Positions 44,289-52,794 of a DNA stretch of 64,000 nt are shown here, piece after piece (position 1 is the stretch's first letter; the number at the start of each line of letters is the position of its first letter). Under the pieces are notes generated by a model. It saw nothing but the letters and a program-made list of their open reading frames with translations. It was not told the DNA's origin and did no database searches. This stretch comes from Nocardioides silvaticus (lineage in GTDB: Bacteria; Actinomycetota; Actinomycetes; Propionibacteriales; Nocardioidaceae). The stretch is taken from positions 62,001 to 126,000 of the forward strand of contig NZ_QGDD01000011.1 in the NCBI RefSeq assembly GCF_003160695.1, read 5' to 3'. Made by a program: the position numbers and the translations under genes.

Positions 44289-45567
44289 CGCCGGAGGCAC
44301 CGCACCGTCGCTCGCCGAGCAGCTCGCCGGCCTGCTCGTCGACGGGGCCACGTCGAAGGCGGGCGGCGCGCTCAGCGGGATCGTCGTCCTCGACGTCACC
44401 CGGGTCGTGGCCGGTCCGCTGTGCTCGATGATCCTCGCCGACCTCGGCGCTACGGTGATCAAGGTCGAGCACCCCGCCGATCCTGACTACACCCGGGCGT
44501 TCCCGCCGCAGCTGCACGCCGGCGACGGCACCTCGTTCAGCGCGTTCTTCGCCCAGTTCAACCGCGGCAAGCTCGCGATCACGCTCGACCTCGGCACCGA
44601 CGACGGCAAGCAGGTGCTCCGTGACCTGGCCGCGCGCGCCGACGTGCTGGTCGAGAACTTCCGCGCGGGCACGATGGACAGGCTGGGCGTCGGCTACGAC
44701 GCGCTGCGCGAGGTGAACCCGCGGCTCGTCTACACCGCCGTCTCGGGCTACGGGCAGACCGGCCCCTACCGGCGACGACCCGCCTTCGACAACAGCGCCC
44801 AGGCCACCGGCGGCCTCTGGTCGATGAACGGGGTCCCGGGGCAGCCGCCGATCCGGGTCGGGACCATCATCGGCGACCTGGCCGCCACCTTCTACGCGAC
44901 GATCGGCACGCTCGCCGCGCTGCGCCACGCCGAGCGGACCGGGCAGGGGCAGCTGGTCGACATCTCCCAGCAGGACTCGGTGCTCAGCCTCACCGAGAAC
45001 GCCGTGGTCACCTACACCGTCGACGGGAAGGTCGCCGAGCCGCTCGGCAACCAGCACCCGTTCGTGCGGCCCTACGGGCTCTTCCCCTGCAAGGACGGGC
45101 ACGTCTTCTTCGGCGGCTACACCGACAAGTTCTGGCGGTTGAGCTGCGAGCTGTTCGGCGAGCCGGAGCTCGCCGACGACCCCGAGATCGACACGATGGC
45201 CAAACGCTTCGACGAGGAGACCTACCGCCGGCGGGTGGAGCCGGTCGTGCAGGGCTGGTTCGAGCACCGCACCAAGGCCGAGCTCGAGTGGATCGCCGCC
45301 GACGTGGTGCCGCTCAGCGGCGTGAAGGACATCGCCGAGGTCGTCGAGGACCCGCAGATCGCGGCCCGGGACATGATCGTCGACGTCGACTACGGCGACT
45401 TCGGCCGGCTCAGCATGGTCGGTTCCCCGCTCAAGCTCAGCGAGACCCCGGCCGCCCCGGCGGCGCTGGCACCACCGCTCGGTGCGCACACCGCGGAGGT
45501 GCTCCGGCTGGTCTGCGGTGCCACAGCCGAGCGGATCGAGCAGCTCCGGGGCGACGGGACCATCTGA
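44281..45567 (+). CDS. CaiB/BaiF-family (class III) CoA transferase
   Basis: A 428-residue enzyme: GIVVLDVTRVVAGPLCSMILADLGATVIKVEHPADPDYTR contains the conserved family opening, with the catalytic Asp region at DNSAQATGG. It swaps CoA between carboxylic acids. The GTG start lies 8 bases inside the mvaA gene. Substrate is not known; in this operon a hydroxymethylglutarate or methylglutaconate-type acyl group would make sense. Confidence 0.9.
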   Translation: MADAGGTAPSLAEQLAGLLVDGATSKAGGALSGIVVLDVTRVVAGPLCSMILADLGATVIKVEHPADPDYTRAFPPQLHAGDGTSFSAFFAQFNRGKLAITLDLGTDDGKQVLRDLAARADVLVENFRAGTMDRLGVGYDALREVNPRLVYTAVSGYGQTGPYRRRPAFDNSAQATGGLWSMNGVPGQPPIRVGTIIGDLAATFYATIGTLAALRHAERTGQGQLVDISQQDSVLSLTENAVVTYTVDGKVAEPLGNQHPFVRPYGLFPCKDGHVFFGGYTDKFWRLSCELFGEPELADDPEIDTMAKRFDEETYRRRVEPVVQGWFEHRTKAELEWIAADVVPLSGVKDIAEVVEDPQIAARDMIVDVDYGDFGRLSMVGSPLKLSETPAAPAALAPPLGAHTAEVLRLVCGATAERIEQLRGDGTI

Positions 45568-46355
45568 TGGGCACGGTCTCCTACGAGGTCGCCGACGGGA
45601 TCGCCCTGGTCACGATCGACCGCCCGGACAAGCTGAACGCCCTCACCCTGCCGATGTACGACGGGCTCGGGTGCGCCTTCGACCGCGCTCGTGACGACGA
45701 CGGGGTGGGTGTGGTGGTCCTGACCGGTGCGGGCGACCGCGCCTTCTGCGTCGGCGCCGACCTGCACGAGTCGATCCCGGCGCTCGCCGACGGCCGTTTC
45801 GACATCTCGCACTGGGACGGCGCCCACCAGAAGCACAGCTCGCTCCACAAGCCGGTCGTTGCCGCGGTGAACGGGCTGTGCCTCGGGGGCGGCTTCGAGA
45901 TCATGCTGTCCACCGACCTGCGCATCTGCAGCGAGCGCGCGCGCTTCGCCCTCCCCGAGGCGGGGGTCGGCGTCGTACCCGCCGGCGGCACCCTGGTCCG
46001 GCTCACTCGGCAGGTCGGCTACGCGCACGCGATGGAGCTGCTCCTGCTCGGCGACCAGGTCGACGCGGCCGACGCGTTCCGGATCGGCCTGGTCAACCGG
46101 GTGGTGCCGCACGAGCAGGTGCTGGCCACGGCCCTCGACACCGCCCGCCGGCTGCTCACCCGCAGCGGGACCGCGCTCGAGGTGATCAAGGCGAGCGTCC
46201 GTCAGCTCGCCGACATGCCGGTCGAGGCGGCGTTCCACGCCGAGGCGCTCTACGGCCAGCAGGCGTTCGCCTCCGCCGACGCGAAGGAGGGCCTCGCGGC
46301 CTTCGCCGAGCGCAGGCCGCCCCGCTTCCCGACCCGCGCCGCGGTCGGTTCCTGA
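45567..46355 (+). CDS. Enoyl-CoA hydratase/isomerase
   Basis: A 262-residue crotonase-fold protein: IALVTIDRPDKLNALTLPMYDGL, oxyanion hole FCVGADLHES, KPVVAAVNGLCLGGGFEIMLSTDLRICSERARFALPEAGVGVVPAGGT. The Glu of PEAGVG sits at one of the catalytic positions. TGATG overlap with the CoA-transferase gene. It completes a four-gene operon. A 3-methylglutaconyl-CoA hydratase role is possible, but no HMG-CoA lyase gene is present. Confidence 0.9.
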   Translation: MGTVSYEVADGIALVTIDRPDKLNALTLPMYDGLGCAFDRARDDDGVGVVVLTGAGDRAFCVGADLHESIPALADGRFDISHWDGAHQKHSSLHKPVVAAVNGLCLGGGFEIMLSTDLRICSERARFALPEAGVGVVPAGGTLVRLTRQVGYAHAMELLLLGDQVDAADAFRIGLVNRVVPHEQVLATALDTARRLLTRSGTALEVIKASVRQLADMPVEAAFHAEALYGQQAFASADAKEGLAAFAERRPPRFPTRAAVGS

Positions 46356-46428
46356 CCCGGCGCCCTCGATTGGGTGGCGTCGGCCACGATGGGTTAGAGT
46401 TCCCACCGCTTCACACGGAGCGACGCAA

Positions 46429-46502
46429 GGCCCCGTAGCGCAGTTGGTTAGCGCGCCGCCCTGTCACGGCGGAGGCCGCGGGTTCGAGTCCCGTCGGGGT
46501 CG
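46429..46502 (+). tRNA. tRNA-Asp (GTC)
   Basis: Acceptor GGCCCCG pairs with CGGGGTC. The anticodon stem CCGCC/GGCGG encloses CTGTCAC with anticodon GTC; the T arm GTTCGAGTCC is normal. Length 74; CCA is not encoded. Confidence 0.95.
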
Positions 46503-46513
46503 CCCAGAGCGAA

Positions 46514-46543
46514 CGAAGCTCCTGCCGACAGGCAGGAGCTTCG
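46514..46543. terminator. Bidirectional hairpin terminator
   Basis: CGAAGCTCCTGCC and GGCAGGAGCTTCG form a perfect 13-bp stem with loop GACA, between tRNA-Asp and the convergent NADH dehydrogenase gene. A short ATTT follows on the plus strand. Confidence 0.75.
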
Positions 46544-46558
46544 CCCATTTCCAGGGGC

Positions 46559-47998
46559 TCAGATGGTCGGCCCGGTGCTGACGGCCACCCCGCGCTGCTT
46601 CTCGTCGGTGAGCCGCGCCTCCTCGGCCGCCTGCTGCTCGAGCTCGGTCCGCACCCGGTTCCACTCCTCCGGCGAGGATGCCAGCGCCCTGGTGCCGCCC
46701 TGGATCCGCTCGATCGCGCGGCGGGCGTAGACCTGCTGCTCGGTCACCGCGCGCTCGGCGCGGCCGCGGCCCAGGAAGCTCACCGCCCAGTGGCCGAGCG
46801 CGGTGACGCGGTTCTTGAACCCGGTCAGGTAGACCAGGTGCAGGGCGAGCCAGGCCAGCCAGGCGAGGAACCCCGACAGCCGGAACTTCTTGATCAGCAC
46901 GACCGCGCTGAACCGCGAGATCGTCGCCATCGAGCCCTTGTCGAAGTACTTGAACGCCGGCATCGGGTCCTTGCCACCGAGGCGCCGGGTGATGGTCTTC
47001 GCGGAGTACTTTGCACCCTGGATCGCCACCTGGGCCACGCCGGGCAGGTTGTCGAGCGCCATCATGTCGCCGATGACGAACACCTCGGGATAGCCGGGCA
47101 GCGTCAGGTCCGGGTTGACGGCGATCCGGCCGGCCCGGTCGAGCGGCGCCCCGGTCTGCTCCGAGAGCGTCTTGGTGAGCGCGTTGGCCTGCACGCCGGC
47201 GGCCCACACCTTGCAGGCGGACTCCACGCGCTGCGTCGTACCGTCCTTGAACTGGAGGGTGACCCCGCGCTCGTCGAGCTCGGTGACCATCGCGCCGAGC
47301 ACCACCTCGACCCCGTGCTGCTCCAGCGACTTCTTGGCGACCTCGCCCAGCTTGGACCCGAACGGCGGCAGCACCTGCGGCGCCGCGTCGACGAGCAGCA
47401 CCCGCGCCTCGCGGGTGTTGATCGCACGGAAGTCGCGCTGCAGCACCCGCTGCGAGAGCTCGGCGATCTGGCCGGCCATCTCGACGCCGGTGGGGCCGGC
47501 GCCGACTACGACGAACGTCAGCTGCCGGGTGATCTCCTCCTCGGTCTCGGCCAGCTCCGCGAGCTCGAACGCGCCGAAGATCCGGCCGCGCAGCTCGAGG
47601 GCGTCGTCGATGCTCTTCATGCCGGGCGCGAACTCGGCGAACTGGTCGTTGCCGAAGTACGACTGCCCGGCGCCGGCCGCGACGACGAGCGAGTCGTAGG
47701 CGGTCGTCGTCATCCGGCCGCCGATGTGGGAGCTGACGGTCTGCGCGGTGAGGTCGATCGCGTCGACGGTGCCGAGGATGACCCGCACGTTCTTCTGCCG
47801 GGCGAGGACCTCCCGGGTGGGCGGAGCGATCTCGCCCTGGGACAGGATCCCCGTCGCCACCTGGTAGAGCAGCGGCTGGAACAGGTGGTGGGTGGTGCGG
47901 GAGATGAGGGTGACGTCGACGTCGGCGCGCCGCAGCGCCTTCGCCGTGAACAGCCCGCCGAATCCCGAACCGATGACGACGACGTGGTGCCTGGCCAT
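46559..47998 (-). CDS. ndh: Type II NADH dehydrogenase (NDH-2)
   Basis: A 479-residue single-subunit NADH:quinone oxidoreductase. FAD motif VVVIGSGFGGLFTAKALRRADV, NADH motif FVVVGAGPTGVEMAGQIAEL, the FAD-contact VFVIGDMMALDNLPGVAQVAIQGAKY, and a C-terminal amphipathic/membrane segment (FLAWLAWLALHLVYLTGFKNR) for membrane docking. A close paralogue lies at 50480. The gene is divergent from the metallopeptidase gene. Confidence 0.93.
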   Translation of the reverse strand: MARHHVVVIGSGFGGLFTAKALRRADVDVTLISRTTHHLFQPLLYQVATGILSQGEIAPPTREVLARQKNVRVILGTVDAIDLTAQTVSSHIGGRMTTTAYDSLVVAAGAGQSYFGNDQFAEFAPGMKSIDDALELRGRIFGAFELAELAETEEEITRQLTFVVVGAGPTGVEMAGQIAELSQRVLQRDFRAINTREARVLLVDAAPQVLPPFGSKLGEVAKKSLEQHGVEVVLGAMVTELDERGVTLQFKDGTTQRVESACKVWAAGVQANALTKTLSEQTGAPLDRAGRIAVNPDLTLPGYPEVFVIGDMMALDNLPGVAQVAIQGAKYSAKTITRRLGGKDPMPAFKYFDKGSMATISRFSAVVLIKKFRLSGFLAWLAWLALHLVYLTGFKNRVTALGHWAVSFLGRGRAERAVTEQQVYARRAIERIQGGTRALASSPEEWNRVRTELEQQAAEEARLTDEKQRGVAVSTGPTI

Positions 47999-48064
47999 GA
48001 GAGTCCTTCCACCGAGGTGCCCTGAGGGCAGTCTGTCAGGATCGGACGCGAGGAGGGGTGCCCG

Positions 48065-48421
48065 ATGCCCGTGCAGATGAGCCCGGAGGAGTTCGACGCC
48101 ATCGTCGACGCGGCCCTGGACGAGATCCCCGACGAGCTCGCCGGCCTGGTGCGCAACGTCGTGGTGCTCGTCGAGGAGGAGCCGCCCGACGACCAGCCCG
48201 ACGACCTGCTCGGCCTCTACGACGGCGTCGCCCTCACCGAGCGCGACAGCTCGATCCTCCCCCTGGGCCCGGACCGGATCTTCCTCTTCCGCGGCCCCCT
48301 GCTCGACATGTGCGACGACGAGGAGGACCTCGCCGAGGAGATCCGGATCACCGTCGTCCACGAGGTCGCCCACCACTTCGGCATCGACGACGAGCGGTTG
48401 CACCAGCTCGGCTACGCCTGA
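48065..48421 (+). CDS. Minimal zincin-like metallopeptidase
   Basis: A 118-residue protein of the short actinobacterial metallopeptidase family (DUF1025/MMP-like). Zinc motif HEVAHHFGIDD (HExxH with a third ligand Asp). Upstream acidic helix with MSPEEFDAIVDAALDEIPDELAGLVRNVVVLVEEEP is typical. Its substrate is unknown. Stop is followed after 24 bases by repeat copy 2. Confidence 0.88.
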   Translation: MPVQMSPEEFDAIVDAALDEIPDELAGLVRNVVVLVEEEPPDDQPDDLLGLYDGVALTERDSSILPLGPDRIFLFRGPLLDMCDDEEDLAEEIRITVVHEVAHHFGIDDERLHQLGYA

Positions 48422-48445
48422 CGGGGGTGGGGGAGTCGGGAGGGA

Positions 48446-48508
48446 GATAGTCCCTGACGAAAAGCACCCGAAACACGCGGATCGAGGTGCCTTTCGTCAG
48501 GGACTATC
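48446..48508. repeat. 63-bp palindromic element, copy 2
   Basis: Same 23-bp arms and 17-base centre as the other copies, with one mismatch in the right arm (C at 48491). It lies between the convergent metallopeptidase and crcB genes, where it would act as a two-way terminator. On the minus strand its terminal GATAG provides the TAG stop of crcB (48504-48506). Confidence 0.95.
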
Positions 48509-48836
48509 GCCCCGCCGCCACGAACCCGAGCGTGGTCGCGGCGAGACCGAGCCCGAGGGTGAGGACGGCGTACGTCGTGCCGGGGCGCAGACCGAGGTCG
48601 CGGGTCTGCACCGCGAACGAGGAGTACGTCGACATCCCGCCGCAGAACCCGACGCCGACCAGGGCGAGGGCGTTGCCGTCGAGCGACCAGCCGACGCAGA
48701 GGCCCAGCAGCAGGGAGGCCGCGACGTTGGCCGCGAGGACGCCCCAGGGCAGCGCACCGTCGTACCGCCGCCCGAGCGCGAAGCGCAGCGGGGCGCCCAC
48801 GGCCGCGCCGGCGGCGACGCACAGCGTGGCGATCAC
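48504..48836 (-). CDS. crcB: Fluoride exporter CrcB (subunit 1)
   Basis: A 110-residue four-span Fluc protein: AAGAAVGAPLRFALGRR and GFCGGMSTYSSFAVQTRDL (the conserved GxxGGxSTFSSF-type fluoride-pore segment). Its stop codon belongs to the adjoining palindrome. The gene overlaps the second crcB by 4 bases; such pairs make heterodimeric channels. Confidence 0.93.
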   Translation of the reverse strand: MIATLCVAAGAAVGAPLRFALGRRYDGALPWGVLAANVAASLLLGLCVGWSLDGNALALVGVGFCGGMSTYSSFAVQTRDLGLRPGTTYAVLTLGLGLAATTLGFVAAGR

Positions 48837-49228
48837 CGCTCCTCGTCCCGGGGCAGCGGGGGAGCGAACCGACCGACGAGGAGAACCGCGAGCAGGCAGG
48901 CGCCCAGCGTGCCGAGGAGGTACGACGCCGCGAGGGCCGCGTCGCCGTCGGCGAGCAGCGCGCGTCCCTGCTCGCTGGTGGCCGAGAAGGTGGTGAACCC
49001 GCCGAGCAGACCGGGTCCGAGGGCGGCCGCCCAGGTCTCCGACCGCCGGGCGAGCGGGATCAGTCCCAAGCCGGCGAGGAGGGCGCAGCCGACGACGTTG
49101 ACGCCGAAGGTGGTCCAGGGAAACCCGGCCCCGTCGGGAGCTACCTCGCCGGCCAGGTGGCGGAGCACGGCGCCGACGGCGCCGCCCGCGGCCACCGCGA
49201 CGAGCAGTCGCGGGGCCCCTTCGGTCAC
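48833..49228 (-). CDS. crcB: Fluoride exporter CrcB (subunit 2)
   Basis: A 131-residue partner CrcB: AAGGAVGAVLRHLAGE, WTTFGVNVVGCALLAG, and pore motif GPGLLGGFTTFSATSEQG. Overlaps both neighbours by 4 bases, so the two subunits should be made in equal amounts. No fluoride riboswitch was seen. Confidence 0.93.
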   Translation of the reverse strand: MTEGAPRLLVAVAAGGAVGAVLRHLAGEVAPDGAGFPWTTFGVNVVGCALLAGLGLIPLARRSETWAAALGPGLLGGFTTFSATSEQGRALLADGDAALAASYLLGTLGACLLAVLLVGRFAPPLPRDEER

Positions 49229-50256
49229 GACCTGATCGTAGGACCGGTGCTGGAGCTGCCCGACCAGGGCTGCGGCGCGGCGCCCGCGGCCTGCCGGCGG
49301 AACTCGCTGAGGAACCAGATCTGGAAGGCCCGCTGCTCGGGGGTGCGCGGTGCGGTCAGCAGGCGCTCCTCGCGGCTGAACTCGTCGGCGGCGTCGAGCA
49401 GGTCGATCAGGTCGCCGATCTGGCGGGCGACCGGCGGGGGCATCCGCAGCCGGAGGTCGATCGTCTCGCGGCCGGCCTCGAGGGCCTCGTCCACCTGTTC
49501 CCGCCCCATGTTGCTGCGCAGCGGTCGCTCGAGGGCGTTGAAGTGGTCGGAGAGCACCGAGGCCAGCGGGTAGTCGTCGCGGTGCGCCAGCGCGAGCAGC
49601 CGGATCTCGCGGCGCAGGTCGCGGTGGTGGCGTTGAAAGCGGGCGAACGCCTCGACCGGCACGCCCATGATCTGGATCGCGACCTCGCCCATCCGGGTGC
49701 GCGGCTCACCGGTCTCGGGGGGTGCCATCAGCTGGAAGTCGGGCCCGGCGCCCTCGCTGAACTCACTGGCGGGCTCGAACCAGACCGTCTTGCCGTCCTC
49801 CTCGACGATCGCGCCCCAGGCCAGGGACGCCCGGGCGACGATGTCGAGCCCGCGGCCGAACCCGCTCAGCTCGGAGAGGTCGAGGTCCTCCAGGGCGCCG
49901 CTGTCGAAGGCGTCGAGGTCGAAGGCGTCGAGGTCGATGCCGCCGCCCCGCGAGCCGGGCTGCGGCGGCGTCACCGACGCGTCGCTGACCTCGATCCGCG
50001 GGTGCTCGTCGGTGCCGCGCAGCTGCAGCCGGATCGGCGGCTCGGCGTGGAGCACGGCGTTCGTCACCAGCTCGGACACGCCCAGCTCGGCGCACTCCAC
50101 CAGGTCGGGGCGGTCGATGGCCTGGCAGGTTCGAACCGCCCACCGACGTGCTTCCTGCACGCTCTGGGGACCGGTGGTCAGGGTCAGGACCTGCCGGTGC
50201 GGCAACGTGGAACCCCTTCCTCTGGTCCGGCGCCCGAGCGATTGGAGGATCGGCAT
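49225..50256 (-). CDS. Anti-sigma-like ATP-binding (HATPase) regulator with a C-terminal helical extension
   Basis: 343 residues. The first 165 form an RsbW-type kinase-like fold: PQSVQEARRWAVRTCQAIDRPDLVECAELGVSELVTNAVLHAEPPIRLQL (N box SELVTNAVLHA) and GFGRGLDIVARAS. It has an insert DLDAFDLDAFDSGALEDLDLSEL with a direct repeat. Residues 180 to 320 are an Arg/Glu-rich helical domain I cannot name. It is the first gene of an operon with two crcB genes, an unusual neighbourhood. Confidence 0.75.
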   Translation of the reverse strand: MPILQSLGRRTRGRGSTLPHRQVLTLTTGPQSVQEARRWAVRTCQAIDRPDLVECAELGVSELVTNAVLHAEPPIRLQLRGTDEHPRIEVSDASVTPPQPGSRGGGIDLDAFDLDAFDSGALEDLDLSELSGFGRGLDIVARASLAWGAIVEEDGKTVWFEPASEFSEGAGPDFQLMAPPETGEPRTRMGEVAIQIMGVPVEAFARFQRHHRDLRREIRLLALAHRDDYPLASVLSDHFNALERPLRSNMGREQVDEALEAGRETIDLRLRMPPPVARQIGDLIDLLDAADEFSREERLLTAPRTPEQRAFQIWFLSEFRRQAAGAAPQPWSGSSSTGPTIRS

Positions 50257-50479
50257 GTGGGGGACCGACCCGCGAATCCAGGGTCACGTACCCCGGTCTG
50301 CCACCCGTCAAACATTCAATCGCAGAAGATTCTGCTGGGTCTCGGACCCGAAATCAGGGATCTCCGGGTCTCCGCGTCCTGTGACCGAGCAGACAGCCCG
50401 GAACGGGGTCGCGCTTTTGGGTGCGGCCCCTGCGCGGCGGGAAAATGGGTACACACCGGTAAAGACCAGGAGGCTCCCC
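50257..50479. other. Divergent promoter region
   Basis: A 223-base gap between the anti-sigma-like gene and the second NADH dehydrogenase. It holds CCAGGAGG as the ribosome site of the latter. A GGGTAC stretch near 50450 resembles general-stress -10 elements but lacks a clear -35, so no promoter is claimed. Confidence 0.35.
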
Positions 50480-51985
50480 ATGACCGACGCGTCGTCGACA
50501 CCGGACCGCGCGCTCGTCCCGCGCTCGGACCGGCACCAGGTCGTGGTCATCGGCTCCGGCTTCGGCGGGCTCTTCGGCACCAAGGCCCTCAAGGGTGCCG
50601 ACGTCGACGTCACGATGATCGCGAAGACCAGCCACCACCTGTTCCAGCCGCTGCTGTACCAGGTCGCCACGGGCATCCTCTCCGAGGGAGAGATCGCCCC
50701 ACCGACCCGCGAGGTGCTGGCCCGGCAGAAGAACGCGCAGGTGCTGCTCGGCGAGGTCACCGGCATCGACCTCGAGGCCCGCACGGTCACCTCGCACGTC
50801 CTCGGCCGCGAGCTGACGACGCCGTACGACTCCCTGATCGTCGCCGCGGGCGCCGGCCAGTCCTACTTCGGCAACGACCAGTTCGCCGAGTTCGCCCCCG
50901 GCATGAAGAGCATCGACGACGCGCTCGAGCTGCGCGGCCGGATCTTCGGCGCGTTCGAGATGGCCGAGCTCGGCGCCTCGCGCGGCGAGAACGTCGACCA
51001 CCTGCTCACCTTCGTCGTCGTCGGCGCCGGCCCCACGGGGGTGGAGATGGCCGGCCAGATCGCCGAGCTCGCCCACCGCACGCTGACCCGCGACTTCCGC
51101 GCGATCAGCAGCCACCACGCCCGCGTCCTCCTCGTCGACGCCGCCCCGCAGGTGCTGCCGCCGTTCGGGGCCCGGCTCGGCACGTGGACCAAGAAGAAGC
51201 TCGAGGACCTCGGGGTCGAGGTCATGCTGGGCGCGCTCGTCTCCGACGTCGACGAGCGCGGTCTCGTGGTCAAGCACAAGGACGGCCGCGAGGAGCGGAT
51301 CGACGCGGTCACCAAGGTGTGGGCCGCGGGCGTCCAGGCCAGCCCGCTCGGCAAGCAGCTCTCGGAGCAGACCGGCGCACCCCTGGACCGCGCCGGCCGG
51401 ATCGCCGTCAACCCCGACCTGACGCTGCCCGGCTACCCGGAGGTCTTCGTCGTCGGCGACATGATCTCCCTCGACAACCTTCCGGGCGTCGCCCAGGTCG
51501 CGATCCAGGGCGCGAAGTACGCCGCCAAGGAGATCGACGGCCGGCTGCACGGCAAGGCCCCGCAGCGGCCCTTCAAGTACTTCGACAAGGGCTCGATGGC
51601 GATCGTGAGCCGGTTCCGTGCCGTCGCCGTCGTCGGCAAGCTGCGGCTCACCGGGTTCATCGCCTGGCTGATGTGGCTGGCGGTCCACCTCTTCTACATC
51701 ACCGGGTTCAAGAGCCGGGTCACGGCGGTCCTGCACTGGCTGGTCTCGTTCCTCGGCCGGGGTCGCTCCGAGCGCACCGCGACCGAGCAGCAGATCTTCG
51801 CCCGGATCGCCCTCAAGCGGCTCGACCGTGGCGCGTCCGACCTGGTCTCCGCGCCGGGTGAGTACGACGCCGAGGCCGAGCGGGTACGACGCGAGGAGCT
51901 CGAGCGCCAGGCACTCGAGGAGGTCCGGCTCACCGACGAGCAGGCGCGCGGCGTGAAGTCCACCCCGGTCGGCTCCTCGGTCTGA
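50480..51985 (+). CDS. Type II NADH dehydrogenase (NDH-2), second paralogue
   Basis: A 501-residue paralogue of the enzyme at 46559, with an extra 18-residue N-terminus before VVVIGSGFGGLFGTKALKGADV. NADH motif FVVVGAGPTGVEMAGQIAEL and FAD contact VFVVGDMISLDNLPGVAQVAIQGAKY are retained, as is the C-terminal membrane segment. Likely a second quinone reductase with different regulation. The ATG is preceded by CCAGGAGG. Confidence 0.93.
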   Translation: MTDASSTPDRALVPRSDRHQVVVIGSGFGGLFGTKALKGADVDVTMIAKTSHHLFQPLLYQVATGILSEGEIAPPTREVLARQKNAQVLLGEVTGIDLEARTVTSHVLGRELTTPYDSLIVAAGAGQSYFGNDQFAEFAPGMKSIDDALELRGRIFGAFEMAELGASRGENVDHLLTFVVVGAGPTGVEMAGQIAELAHRTLTRDFRAISSHHARVLLVDAAPQVLPPFGARLGTWTKKKLEDLGVEVMLGALVSDVDERGLVVKHKDGREERIDAVTKVWAAGVQASPLGKQLSEQTGAPLDRAGRIAVNPDLTLPGYPEVFVVGDMISLDNLPGVAQVAIQGAKYAAKEIDGRLHGKAPQRPFKYFDKGSMAIVSRFRAVAVVGKLRLTGFIAWLMWLAVHLFYITGFKSRVTAVLHWLVSFLGRGRSERTATEQQIFARIALKRLDRGASDLVSAPGEYDAEAERVRREELERQALEEVRLTDEQARGVKSTPVGSSV

Positions 51986-51996
51986 CGTCGCCTCCT

Positions 51997-52032
51997 CGAG
52001 CTGTTCGAGCTGCGCGAGCTGGTCGAGCTGCG
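51997..52032. repeat. 9-bp tandem array between convergent genes
   Basis: Four units CGAGCTG plus two bases (tt, cg, gt, cg), with two weaker units running into the next gene's end. Third site in the window with 9-bp periodicity. Confidence 0.7.
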
Positions 52033-52036
52033 CGCG

Positions 52037-52720
52037 CTACTCGAGCTCGAAGCTGGCCTCGGTCGCCTCCGCGGCCGCGCGGAACCGGTCGAGGTCGCGC
52101 GCCCACCTGGGCAGGATGAAGACGCCCTCGGCCTCGGCCGTCACGTCGCCCTCGGCGTCGATCAGCCGACCCTTGCCCCAGGTCTTGATGCCCTCACGGC
52201 GGTCGACCCAGGCCTCGCAGCGCAGGTCGCCCAGCTTCGTGCCCTTGCGGTAGACGATCGTCAGCGTGCCGGTCATCCCGGGCCGGCCGCTGGTGCTGAC
52301 GGCGTGGCCGAGCACCTGGTCGAGCATCAGCGAGATCACCCCGCCGTGCACGAGCCCGGGCGGCCCCTCGTAGGCGGCCCCGAGCCGGAAGTCGCTCCAC
52401 GCCCGGCCGTTGCCGTCGGTGTGGATGGCGAGCGGCGGGGCGATCGGGTTGCGCAGGCCCATCACGGCGTTGCCCCAGTTGCGGCCGCGCTTGCCGTCGG
52501 CGCGGAACCGCACGCCGTACGACCCGTCGAGCTGCTTCTTGCGCAGCCGTTCGACGAGAGCCTCGACCTCGGCCTGGGCGGCGCGGATCTCCTCGGGGTC
52601 GACCTCGGTCCGGATCGTGACGTCGACCAGCTCCCGCACGGCGTCGGTGAACGGCCCGAAGACCGCCGCCTCGGCCGCGATCTCCTCGTCGGTCGCTTCC
52701 TCCATCTGGAACCGGGTCAT
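52037..52720 (-). CDS. PaaI-like hotdog thioesterase
   Basis: A 227-residue protein: an N-terminal helical part (about 1-100) followed by a hotdog domain with GLVHGGVISLMLDQVLGHAVS, the active segment of acyl-CoA thioesterases, and TGTLTIVYRKGTKLGDLRCEAWV. It should hydrolyse acyl-CoA esters. An in-frame GTG 3 codons upstream is possible; the ATG was preferred. Confidence 0.85.
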   Translation of the reverse strand: MTRFQMEEATDEEIAAEAAVFGPFTDAVRELVDVTIRTEVDPEEIRAAQAEVEALVERLRKKQLDGSYGVRFRADGKRGRNWGNAVMGLRNPIAPPLAIHTDGNGRAWSDFRLGAAYEGPPGLVHGGVISLMLDQVLGHAVSTSGRPGMTGTLTIVYRKGTKLGDLRCEAWVDRREGIKTWGKGRLIDAEGDVTAEAEGVFILPRWARDLDRFRAAAEATEASFELE

Positions 52721-52794
52721 GGCCGCCACACTAGAACAGGTTCTCGGCCGGAAAACCCGGTGCGACCAGCGTCACGTCCTGATGGGATCGGGGC

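Noticed and set aside
48833-50479. Fluoride riboswitch upstream of the crcB pair
   Set aside because: No conserved fluoride-aptamer pattern was seen in the gap before the operon.
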